In this document: positions 7,932 through 18,492 of the stretch, in pieces
Numbering within the stretch: the stretch's first letter is position 1
How the letters are laid out: each line of letters opens with the position of its first letter
Assembly (NCBI RefSeq): GCF_018122655.1
Contig: NZ_JAGRQC010000001.1
Span: forward strand, 1,178,001 to 1,242,000
Source: Stakelama marina
GTDB lineage: Bacteria; Pseudomonadota; Alphaproteobacteria; Sphingomonadales; Sphingomonadaceae
Direction of reading: 5' to 3'
DNA length: 64,000 nucleotides
Notes under the pieces: generated by a model
The model's database searches: none
Seen by the model: the letters and a program-made list of their open reading frames with translations, nothing else
Told to the model about the DNA's origin: nothing
Translations under genes and position numbers: made by a program

Positions 7932-9677
7932 GTGACCGAGAAGAGCGGAGCAGACATTCTGGTCGAGGCGCTGTGCGATCTCGGCGTGGAGGTCGTGTTC
8001 GGCTATCCCGGTGGCGCGGTCCTACCGATCTATGATGCGCTGTTCCGGTCGAAGCGGATCCGCCACGTCCTCGTGCGGCACGAACAGGCGGCAACGCACG
8101 CGGCCGAAGGCTATGCTCGTTCGACCGGCAAGCCAGGCGTCGTGCTCGTCACCTCGGGTCCGGGCGCCACCAATGCCGTGACGGGCATCACCGACGCGCT
8201 GATGGATTCGATCCCGATGGTCGTCATCACCGGGCAGGTGCCGACCCCGTTGATCGGCACCGACGCCTTTCAGGAAGCCGACACCGTCGGCATCACGCGG
8301 CACTGCACCAAGCATAATTATCTGGTGAAGGACCCGGCGCGGCTGGGCGGCGTGCTGCACGAAGCGTTTCATATCGCGACCTCCGGGCGCCCCGGCCCCG
8401 TCGTCGTCGATATTCCGAAGGACGTGCAGGTAGCAACCGCGCGCTATCAGAAGCCCGGCCCCATCCAGCACAAGACCTATCGTCCGCAGGTCAAGGCCGA
8501 CCAGCAGACGATCGAGGCCGCGGTCGAGATGATCGCGGCGGCAGAACGGCCCGTCTTCTACACCGGCGGCGGCATCATCAATTCGGGGCCCGAAGCGAGC
8601 CAGTTGCTGCGCGAGCTGGTACGGATCACCGGCGCCCCGGTGACATCGACGCTGATGGGGCTCGGCGCCCTGCCCGCCTCGTCGAAGCAATGGCTCGGCA
8701 TGCTCGGCATGCACGGCACGTTCGAAGCCAATATGGCGATGAACAAGGCCGACCTGATTGTGGCGCTCGGTGCGCGGTTCGACGACCGCGTGACCGGCAG
8801 GCTCGACGCCTTCGCCCCGCATGCGAAGAAAATCCATGTCGATATCGACCGGTCGAGCGTGAACAAGAATGTCCGCGTCGATCTGCCCGTCATCGCCGAT
8901 GTGGGTCGCGCGATCGAGGACATGACCCGTGTCTGGAAGGCACATCAGCATCCCAAGCCCGACTTGTCCGAATGGTGGCGGCGGATCGAGGGCTGGCGCG
9001 CGGCGCAATGCCTCGACTTTCCCGAGGACGGAGAGGGCATCATGCCGCAGCGCGCGATCCGTGCGCTGTACGAAGCGACGAAGGGCGAGGCTCCGATCAT
9101 CACCACCGAAGTCGGGCAGCACCAGATGTGGGCGGCGCAGCATTTCGGCTTCGAAGCGCCCAACAAATGGCTGACTTCGGGCGGCCTCGGCACGATGGGA
9201 TATGGCCTGCCCGCCGCGATCGGCGCGCAGCTTGGCAATCCCAAGGCGCTGGTTATCGACATTGCCGGTGAAGCATCGATCCAGATGAACATCCAGGAAC
9301 TGGCGACCGCGACGCAATACCGGCTGCCGGTAAAGGTCTTCATCCTCAACAACCAGTATATGGGCATGGTCCGCCAGTGGCAGGAACTGACCTATTCGAG
9401 CCGCTATGCCGAAAGCTATTCGGAGAGCCTACCCGATTTCGTGAAGCTGGCCGAGGCCTATGGCTGGAAGGGCATCCGTATCGAAGGGCGCGACCAGCTC
9501 GAGGCCGGGATAGCCGACATGCTCGCGCATGACGGGCCGGTGCTGGTCGACTGCGTCGTCGAACAGCTCGCCAACTGTTTCCCGATGATCCCTTCCGGCG
9601 CCGCGCATACCGAGATGATCCTGCAGGCGAACGAGGTGTCGGGCGAAATGGACGACGAAGCGAAGGCGCTGGTGTAA
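7932..9677 (+). CDS. ilvB: Acetolactate synthase large (catalytic) subunit
   Basis: A thiamine-diphosphate enzyme that makes acetolactate or acetohydroxybutyrate for valine, leucine and isoleucine synthesis. The GTG at 7932 was chosen because GAAGGAGA sits 7 bases upstream; the frame opens further upstream but without family similarity. The catalytic Glu lies in VRHEQAATH. The cofactor motif ends in FILNNQYMG. The usual GDG of that motif reads G446-E-A-S. The protein is 581 aa and ends FPMIPSGAAHTEMI as usual. It is the first gene of ilvB-ilvH-ilvC. Confidence 0.96.
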   Translation: MTEKSGADILVEALCDLGVEVVFGYPGGAVLPIYDALFRSKRIRHVLVRHEQAATHAAEGYARSTGKPGVVLVTSGPGATNAVTGITDALMDSIPMVVITGQVPTPLIGTDAFQEADTVGITRHCTKHNYLVKDPARLGGVLHEAFHIATSGRPGPVVVDIPKDVQVATARYQKPGPIQHKTYRPQVKADQQTIEAAVEMIAAAERPVFYTGGGIINSGPEASQLLRELVRITGAPVTSTLMGLGALPASSKQWLGMLGMHGTFEANMAMNKADLIVALGARFDDRVTGRLDAFAPHAKKIHVDIDRSSVNKNVRVDLPVIADVGRAIEDMTRVWKAHQHPKPDLSEWWRRIEGWRAAQCLDFPEDGEGIMPQRAIRALYEATKGEAPIITTEVGQHQMWAAQHFGFEAPNKWLTSGGLGTMGYGLPAAIGAQLGNPKALVIDIAGEASIQMNIQELATATQYRLPVKVFILNNQYMGMVRQWQELTYSSRYAESYSESLPDFVKLAEAYGWKGIRIEGRDQLEAGIADMLAHDGPVLVDCVVEQLANCFPMIPSGAAHTEMILQANEVSGEMDDEAKALV

Positions 9678-9740
9678 TGACCTGTCCCGATCCTTCACCA
9701 TTCGCTTCGATCGCAGCCGAGAAGCGTATCCCGGCATCAA

Positions 9741-9770
9741 CGTGTCTCGACTTCGCTCGACACGAACGGG
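9741..9770. repeat. Short dyad intergenic repeat, sphingomonad type
   Basis: The 102-base gap between ilvB and ilvH holds CGTGTC...GACACG arms around TCGACTTCGCTC, followed by GAACGGG. This sequence type is familiar as a dispersed intergenic element in Sphingomonadaceae. Only one copy was seen in this window, so its repeat status rests on prior knowledge, not on the window. Confidence 0.55.
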
Positions 9771-9779
9771 GCGTTTAAT

Positions 9780-10295
9780 ATGCACATCAAGGAAGAAGCG
9801 ATCGAGCGTCACACGCTAGCGGTCATCGTCGATAACGAACCGGGCATTCTCGCGCGGATCGCGGGCATGTTCACCGCGCGCGGATACAATATCGAAAGCC
9901 TGACGGTGACCGATATTTCCGAAGACGATCTCGTCAGCCGGATCACCATCGTCACCTCGGCCAGCCCGCATGTGATGGAACAGATCATCGCCCAGCTCGA
10001 CCGGCTGGTGCCCGTTCACAAGGTCAGCGACCTGACCGCGCTGGGCGAACATGTCGAGCGCGAACTGGCGCTGGTAAAGGTCGCCGGAAAGGGCGAACAC
10101 CGCATCGAGGCGCTGCGCCTCGCCGATGTCTACCGCGCGCGCGTGGTCGATGCGACGATCGAGAGCTTCGTTTTCGAAGTGACCGGCGGCAGCGAAAAGA
10201 TCGACAAGTTCGTCGAACTGATGCGCGAGGTCGGGCTGGTCGAAGTCGCGCGTACCGGCGTCGTCGCCATTTCCCGTGGGAAAGAGGCGGCTTAA
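9780..10295 (+). CDS. ilvH: Acetolactate synthase small (regulatory) subunit
   Basis: A 171-aa regulatory subunit that binds valine and activates IlvB. The N-terminal ACT domain reads HTLAVIVDNEPGILARIAGM and continues with GYNIESLTV. The C-terminal half is the usual ALS small-subunit domain. It lies between ilvB and ilvC on the same strand, but each gap carries a palindromic repeat, which could tune the relative expression of the three genes. Confidence 0.96.
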   Translation: MHIKEEAIERHTLAVIVDNEPGILARIAGMFTARGYNIESLTVTDISEDDLVSRITIVTSASPHVMEQIIAQLDRLVPVHKVSDLTALGEHVERELALVKVAGKGEHRIEALRLADVYRARVVDATIESFVFEVTGGSEKIDKFVELMREVGLVEVARTGVVAISRGKEAA

Positions 10296-10313
10296 GGATA
10301 TCCATCAACGTCC

Positions 10314-11439
<1,126 letters not shown>

Positions 11440-11470
11440 ACCGCACCGTTTCGTACAACGCGGTTTACAG

Positions 11471-11505
11471 CCGGGCGGCAGCGGGTCACGCTTCCGCCCG
11501 GTTTT
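11471..11505 (+). terminator. Rho-independent terminator after ilvC
   Basis: A perfect 8-bp stem (CCGGGCGG and CCGCCCGG) encloses a 15-base loop and is followed by TTTTC. It closes the ilvBHC transcript 31 bases after the ilvC stop. Confidence 0.85.
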
Positions 11506-11525
11506 CATATCTGGGGATGTTCGTG

Positions 11526-12143
11526 ATGCGCCGTGCCGTTTTCGCTCTTGCCCTCGCCCTGACTGCCGCTCCCGTCCTCGCCCAGTCGACGCCCGATCAT
11601 CTATCGGGTGCCGGTCAGGCCAGCGACGTAACGCCCGGCACCTATCTGGTCGAGCCGAACCACACACAGGTGGCGTTCAGCGTCAGCCATATGGGGATTA
11701 CGCCGTTCGCTGGGACGTTTTCCGAAGCCCGCGGCAGTATGACGCTCGATCCTGCCGACCTGTCAAAAACGCAGCTCGACGTCACCATTCCGATCGCCAG
11801 CGTCCAGACGACCAGCGCGAAGCTCGACGGCGAATTGAAGAGCGCCGATTGGTTCGACGCCGCCAAATATCCCGAAGCCAAATTTCACGCGACAGATGTG
11901 CAAAGGACTGGTGACGACACTGCCCGAATAACCGGCAACCTTACGCTGCATGGCGTAACGCAACCGATCACCATCGGCGCGAAATTCTTCGGCACCGCGC
12001 CCAATCCGTTGAACAAGAAGGTCGGCATCGGCTTTCTCGGCCGCGCCGTCATCAAGCGATCCGATTTCGGCATCGACAAATATGTACCGCTCGTCTCCGA
12101 CGAAACGGTGCTGATCTTCAACGCCGCGTTCGACGCGGAATAA
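11526..12143 (+). CDS. YceI-family periplasmic lipid-binding-type protein
   Basis: A 205-aa protein with a signal peptide (MRRAVFALALALTAAPVLAQ) and a YceI beta-barrel domain covering the rest. YceI family members bind isoprenoid-like lipids; the ligand here is unknown. Typical phrases are VEPNHTQVAFSVSHMG near the start and GFLGRAVIKRSDFG near the end. ATG 11526 has a GGGGA site at good spacing; ATG 11517 is an alternative adding three residues. It converges on the BLUF gene. Confidence 0.88.
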   Translation: MRRAVFALALALTAAPVLAQSTPDHLSGAGQASDVTPGTYLVEPNHTQVAFSVSHMGITPFAGTFSEARGSMTLDPADLSKTQLDVTIPIASVQTTSAKLDGELKSADWFDAAKYPEAKFHATDVQRTGDDTARITGNLTLHGVTQPITIGAKFFGTAPNPLNKKVGIGFLGRAVIKRSDFGIDKYVPLVSDETVLIFNAAFDAE

Positions 12144-12156
12144 TCGACGTTCGCGG

Positions 12157-12555
12157 TCAGGCCGCGTTGCGCACGCTCGCAAAGCCTTCGAACGTCGCAC
12201 GGACATTGGGCGATGCGGAGCGGACCATTTCACCAACTCGCGCGATGAAGCCGGCGCTGTCGGCCCCCGGCTGGCGGTGCGCCATGTCCCAGTCGCCGAA
12301 TTCGCGCTGTTCTATCGTGCGCCTTGAAAGGATCACGATGGCGCGGTGGCGGCTGTCTTCGCCGATCCGCGCGACCGCTGCCTCTACCGCTTCCTTCGGC
12401 CCCTCAAGCACCTGCAGGAACCGGTTGCAGTCGCTGTAGAGCAGCCCCGTCAGGCCGTCGCGGCGATTGTTCCGGCGCGATACGTCCAGAATATCGGCAA
12501 CATCGACCGCGCTCACATGGCGCGTGGCGGTGCTGACATAGACGATCTGCAACAT
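12157..12555 (-). CDS. Stand-alone BLUF domain blue-light photoreceptor
   Basis: A 132-aa flavin-binding sensor. Y6, N30, Q48, W89 and M91 align with Y21, N45, Q63, W104 and M106 of AppA at a constant offset of 15. The whole hydrogen-bond network for the light-driven flavin shift is therefore present. Core phrases are QIVYVSTA, RDGLTGLLY and FLQVLEG. There is no output domain beyond about 30 C-terminal residues, so it must signal through a protein partner. No obvious partner gene is adjacent. The start codon is well placed and the gene is divergent from the leuA leader. Confidence 0.92.
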   Translation of the reverse strand: MLQIVYVSTATRHVSAVDVADILDVSRRNNRRDGLTGLLYSDCNRFLQVLEGPKEAVEAAVARIGEDSRHRAIVILSRRTIEQREFGDWDMAHRQPGADSAGFIARVGEMVRSASPNVRATFEGFASVRNAA

Positions 12556-12672
12556 GGTCGGTCCTTCTGCGTGATTCCCGACGACTCATAGCTTTCAAGG
12601 CGTTAAGCAAATCTCTACTGCGCGAGAAGGCTTTTTCTGGACAAGAACGGTCGTCTTTGCCATGGAGCGCGC

Positions 12673-12720
12673 ATGATGATTACGTCGACCTCGACGCTGC
12701 TACGACTTATCCGCCCTTAG
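12673..12720 (+). CDS. leuA leader peptide (transcription attenuation)
   Basis: A 15-codon [18 protein letters not shown], with GGAG 5 bases before its ATG. Three of its last seven codons are Leu (CTG, CTA, CTT), and two of these are rare in such a GC-rich genome. Its stop codon lies inside the left arm of a 10-bp stem. It sits 103 bases upstream of leuA. This is the layout expected for leucine-sensitive ribosome stalling. Confidence 0.75.
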   Translation: MMITSTSTLLRLIRP

Positions 12721-12753
12721 GACGGATGCGGCGACGCACGCCTGTCCTAAGGG
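12714..12753 (+). promoter_or_regulatory. Leader RNA stem overlapping the leuA leader stop codon
   Basis: CCCTTAGGAC (12714-12723) and GTCCTAAGGG (12744-12753) form a perfect 10-bp stem with a 20-base loop. A ribosome stalled at the Leu codons would affect its folding. It has no U-tract, so it is more likely the pause or antiterminator stem than the terminator itself. A weaker hairpin (GCTTCG with CGAAGT, 12776-12801) lies just before leuA. Confidence 0.6.
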
Positions 12754-12823
12754 AGAGCGCCGACCGACCCTGACAGCTTCGCCGCGCACAACCGACGAAG
12801 TCCCCGTTTCGAGAGACATCATC

Positions 12824-14494
<1,671 letters not shown>

Positions 14495-14498
14495 CGGG

Positions 14499-15125
14499 TT
14501 ATTCGAACCCCATCAGGGCGAGCACTTCCTTGCGGCTGCGTTCATCGTCGCGGAATGCGCCCATCATGCGGCTGGTAGTCATGGTGACGCCCGGCGTGCG
14601 GACGCCGCGCGCGGTCATGCAGGCGTGCGTCGCCTCGATCACCACCGCGACGCCGCGCGGCTTGAGATGCTCCCAGATGCAATCGGCGACCTGTGCGGTC
14701 AGCCGCTCCTGTACCTGCAACCGCCGCGCATAGCCGTGCAGCACGCGGGCGAGCTTTGAAATGCCGACGACCCAGTTGTCGGGCAGATAGGCGATGTGCG
14801 CCTTGCCGATGATCGGCGCCATGTGGTGTTCGCAATGCGACTGGAAAGGGATGTCCTTCAACAGCACGATCTCGTCATAGCCGCCCACTTCCTCGAAGAT
14901 CCGCGACAGGTGATGCGACGGGTCCTCTTCATAGCCCTGGCAATATTCCTTCCATGCGCGTGCGACGCGTTTGGGTGTGTCGACAAGCCCTTCGCGAGTC
15001 GGGTCGTCGCCGGCCCAGCGCAACAGCGTCCGGACCGCCTCGGCCACATCATCGGGTACCGGAATCTTGCCGCTCGAACGTACAGTATCCCCATCGTCCG
15101 GGCTGGCGTCGTAATCGGTCGTCAA
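14499..15125 (-). CDS. folE: GTP cyclohydrolase I
   Basis: Converts GTP to dihydroneopterin triphosphate for folate synthesis. The 208-aa protein has the zinc and substrate motif [20 protein letters not shown], and the later [14 protein letters not shown] carries the second metal Cys region. The N-terminal 20 residues are acidic and variable. The start at 15125 gives the expected family length. Confidence 0.96.
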   Translation of the reverse strand: MTTDYDASPDDGDTVRSSGKIPVPDDVAEAVRTLLRWAGDDPTREGLVDTPKRVARAWKEYCQGYEEDPSHHLSRIFEEVGGYDEIVLLKDIPFQSHCEHHMAPIIGKAHIAYLPDNWVVGISKLARVLHGYARRLQVQERLTAQVADCIWEHLKPRGVAVVIEATHACMTARGVRTPGVTMTTSRMMGAFRDDERSRKEVLALMGFE

Positions 15126-15353
15126 AAATTTTCTCCAAGCTTATTCACCACATGACGCTACGGAAAGCGCCCGAAGTCCGGCAATTGATGCCGAAATAAC
15201 ACGCAATCGCCGCATAATCGCGCGCGGATCGCGGAAATCTGCGCCGTTATCCCGTTGACGCGCTAGAATCTCCAGCGTTAGTTTCGAAATGTTGGTACGA
15301 ATTGGTGAACCGGCAAAAGATCGGCGCCAATTTCGACTCAGGAGGGGAATAGC

Positions 15354-18300
15354 ATGAAGAAGTTCGATCTGCTCGCCGCCACTGCTCTGACCATGCTGGC
15401 GGTGGCGCCAGCGCATGCGCAAACCGCCGACGATACGAGCCAGTCGACGACGGATCAGAACACCGGCCAGACGACCACCGATACGACCGACACCCAGCAG
15501 ACCAGCAATCTGGAGGGGTCCGGTTTTGGCGACATCGTCGTCACCGCGCAGCGGCAGGCGCAGCGCCTTCAGGACGTTCCCATCGCCGTCACCGCCTTCA
15601 CCTCTAAGGCGCTCGAAGAGCAGCAGATCGTCAACACCAGTTCGTTGCAGCAAACGCTGCCGAACGTGACCTTCACCAAGGGCAACTTCACCAGTTCGAG
15701 CTTCACCATCCGCGGCATCGGCGACCTGTGCGTTGGCGTGACCTGCGACTCCGCGACCGCGATCCATGTCAACGACATGCCGCTGCTGTCGACGCGGCTG
15801 TTCGAAACCGAATTCTATGACCTGGAACGCGTCGAAGTGCTGCGCGGCCCGCAGGGCACGCTGTTCGGGCGCAACGCGACGTCGGGTGTGGTCAACTTCA
15901 TCACCGCCAAGCCCGATCTTTCGGGCATCCACGCCGCCGGCGAATTCGAATATGGCAATTTCGATTCGAAAAAAGCCAAGGCGATGTTCAACCTGCCGAT
16001 CACCGATACGGTGGGCGTGCGCGTGGCGGGCCTCTATCTGAAGCGCGACGGCTATACGCGCAATCTGTACGACAACAGCCGTATCGACGGCCGCGACATC
16101 TATTCGGTGCGCGGGACGCTGTCCTGGGAGCCGACGTCCGATACGCGGCTCGACCTGATCGGCTATTATTTCCATGAAAAGGACGACCGGTCGCGCATCC
16201 AGAAGCAGCTTTGCCACCGCGATCCGACCGGCATTCTGGGCTGCGCCCCCGATACGCTTCGCAACGAAACGACCAACGGCCTTTCCACGCTTGCCGCTGT
16301 GCTCAGTTCGAACGAACTCTTTGCGCTGCAAAATCCCGCGCTGGCGCCGTTCGGCCTGCAAAGCCTCTTCAACCCCGCCGCCGATCCGTATCTGGGCGTC
16401 GTCAACCCGGCCGATGTTCGCACGGTCAACATCGACTTCAACCCGACCTATTATGCCGAGGAAGAGCAATATACCGCCAAGTTCTTCCACGATTTCGGAC
16501 CGGTTTCGCTGAACCTAACCGGTGGCTACGCCCGTAACTCGGTCGATAGCCGAACGGACTATAATCTGGCGGTGGAAAAATCGCTGGTCGGCAATCAGGG
16601 TCTGACCAACCTCTATAATTACAGCCACGCAGTCCCGGCCTACGGGTTTCTCCAGCCCGTCGCCGACATCCTGATGCCGAACGGCCCCGGCGGTCCGTTT
16701 TGCCAGTCGGACGCCGATCCCAACGATGTCGGTGTCTATGGCGGCAATGCGATCGGCTGTTACAATGAAAGCCTGGATTTCGACCGGTCGCGCATTTCGA
16801 CGCGGCAATATTCGATCGAGGGGCATATCGACAGCGCGTTCGACGGCCCGTTCAACTTCCTGCTCGGCGCGATCTATTTCGACTCGAAGAGCCGCCACAA
16901 CGACTATTTCGTGAACGCCTTCGGCCTCGATTACGGCGCCGGCGTGCTGGGATCGGCTGCTTCTGCCGCGATCCCGGGCGTGAATGGAAACACCTTCCTC
17001 GCCACACCGTTCTACCGCAACGATTCGGACACGTTTCGTCTGAAATCATATGGTATTTTCGGCGAAACCTATTTCGACTTCAGCAACAAGCTGAAGCTGA
17101 CGCTCGGCCTGCGCTGGAACCACGACCAGAAATATGTCAAGGCGCGCAACCTGACGCTCGACGTACTGACCCCGCTCGGCGCCAGCGACATCACCCAGGG
17201 CCTGAACTATTCGTCGACCGACTTCGACTCGGCGACACCGGGCGTCCAGAGCTACGCTGTCAACAACGTCTCGTTCGGCCGGCTGACGGGTCGCGCGGTG
17301 CTCGATTATCAGATCACGCCCGACAATCTGCTCTATGCGTCCTATTCGCGGGGCTATAAATCGGGCGGCATCAACCCGCCGCTGCCCGCGAATTTCGACG
17401 TGCCGCGGACCTTCGAGCCGGAAAGCGTCAACGCATTCGAAATCGGCTCGAAGAACACCTTCGGCAACGGTGCGCTTAGGCTCAACCTCACCGCCTTCTA
17501 CTATCAGTACAAGAATCTGCAGCTCAGCCGGATCGTCGCGCGCACGTCGGTCAACGACAATGTCGATGCCGATATCTACGGTCTGGAAGCCGAAGCGGTC
17601 GTTTCTCCGATCCCCGCATTCGTTGTGAACATGAATGCCAGCTACCTGCACACCAAGGTCACGACCGACAAATATCTCGCCAATCCGCGCGATCCGTCCG
17701 GCGGACGTTCGGATGCGGTCATCATCAAGGACATCACCAACGCCTCGAACTGCGCGGTCGGTTCGGGCGGTGCCGGTGCGGCGGCGACGAATGCCTTTGT
17801 TGGCGCAGTCAATCAGGTGTTGGGGGCTGGTTTGGGCGATCCGAACGCCTTCCCTGCGCCGCAACCGGTGCCGGGAACAAGCACCACCGGCGCCTATTCG
17901 GTTTGCGGTTATCTGCAGGCGGCAGCCGCCGGAGCGCTGGCGTCGCTCGGTGAAAACGCAGCACAGTCGGCGCAACTCGCAGCAGCGCAGGCGCAGATCA
18001 ACGCTGCCTTCACGGGAAGCCCGACAGGCACGCTGCCCTTCACCTATTATGGCAGCGGCGTTCCGGTGAACATTCGCGGCAATCAGTTGCCGCAGGCGCC
18101 GACCTACAAGTTTGCCGTGGGTGCGCAGTACACGATCGACTTCGACAATGGCATGTCGCTCGTGCCGCGCGTCGATCTCAACTATACCGGCAACGCCTAT
18201 GCCAGCATTTTCAACATGAATGTCGACCGGATGCAGGGCTATGAAGTCGTCAACGCGCAGGTCCAGTTCAACGGCCCGGACGACCGCTGGTATATTCGCG

Positions 18301-18434
18301 GCTTCGTTCAGAATCTGACCGACAACGATGCGACCACCGGTCAGTATGTCACCGACCAGTCGTCGGGCCTGTATACCAACATCTTCACGATCGAACCGCG
18401 CCGCTACGGCATTGCCGCCGGCTTCAAGTTCTGA
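15354..18434 (+). CDS. TonB-dependent outer-membrane receptor
   Basis: A 1026-aa receptor with a signal peptide (MKKFDLLAATALTMLAVAPA, ending AHA). A Gln/Thr-rich segment follows, then the TonB box and plug start (DIVVTAQRQAQRLQDVPIAV). The plug ends near residue 200 and the remainder is a 22-strand barrel ending in Phe. GGAGGGGA is a strong ribosome site. An Ala-rich insert at about residues 798-902 with two cysteines is probably an extracellular loop. No transport partner or enzyme is adjacent, so the ligand cannot be deduced. It stands alone, upstream of a strong terminator. Confidence 0.93.
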   Translation: MKKFDLLAATALTMLAVAPAHAQTADDTSQSTTDQNTGQTTTDTTDTQQTSNLEGSGFGDIVVTAQRQAQRLQDVPIAVTAFTSKALEEQQIVNTSSLQQTLPNVTFTKGNFTSSSFTIRGIGDLCVGVTCDSATAIHVNDMPLLSTRLFETEFYDLERVEVLRGPQGTLFGRNATSGVVNFITAKPDLSGIHAAGEFEYGNFDSKKAKAMFNLPITDTVGVRVAGLYLKRDGYTRNLYDNSRIDGRDIYSVRGTLSWEPTSDTRLDLIGYYFHEKDDRSRIQKQLCHRDPTGILGCAPDTLRNETTNGLSTLAAVLSSNELFALQNPALAPFGLQSLFNPAADPYLGVVNPADVRTVNIDFNPTYYAEEEQYTAKFFHDFGPVSLNLTGGYARNSVDSRTDYNLAVEKSLVGNQGLTNLYNYSHAVPAYGFLQPVADILMPNGPGGPFCQSDADPNDVGVYGGNAIGCYNESLDFDRSRISTRQYSIEGHIDSAFDGPFNFLLGAIYFDSKSRHNDYFVNAFGLDYGAGVLGSAASAAIPGVNGNTFLATPFYRNDSDTFRLKSYGIFGETYFDFSNKLKLTLGLRWNHDQKYVKARNLTLDVLTPLGASDITQGLNYSSTDFDSATPGVQSYAVNNVSFGRLTGRAVLDYQITPDNLLYASYSRGYKSGGINPPLPANFDVPRTFEPESVNAFEIGSKNTFGNGALRLNLTAFYYQYKNLQLSRIVARTSVNDNVDADIYGLEAEAVVSPIPAFVVNMNASYLHTKVTTDKYLANPRDPSGGRSDAVIIKDITNASNCAVGSGGAGAAATNAFVGAVNQVLGAGLGDPNAFPAPQPVPGTSTTGAYSVCGYLQAAAAGALASLGENAAQSAQLAAAQAQINAAFTGSPTGTLPFTYYGSGVPVNIRGNQLPQAPTYKFAVGAQYTIDFDNGMSLVPRVDLNYTGNAYASIFNMNVDRMQGYEVVNAQVQFNGPDDRWYIRGFVQNLTDNDATTGQYVTDQSSGLYTNIFTIEPRRYGIAAGFKF

Positions 18435-18455
18435 TCCGAACCCCAATGCGCAGGA

Positions 18456-18488
18456 GGCCCGCGGAGCGAAGGTTCCGCGGGCCTTTTT
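18456..18488 (+). terminator. Rho-independent terminator after the TonB receptor
   Basis: A perfect 10-bp stem (GGCCCGCGGA with TCCGCGGGCC, 18456-18483) with an 8-base loop is followed by TTTTT. It lies between the receptor and the convergent dnaE2 and may also help stop dnaE2 transcripts. Confidence 0.92.
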
Positions 18489-18492
18489 CATG

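Noticed and set aside
15240..15290. TTGACG-containing promoter for the first TonB receptor
   Set aside because: A TTGACG is present, but no convincing -10 element follows at the proper spacing.
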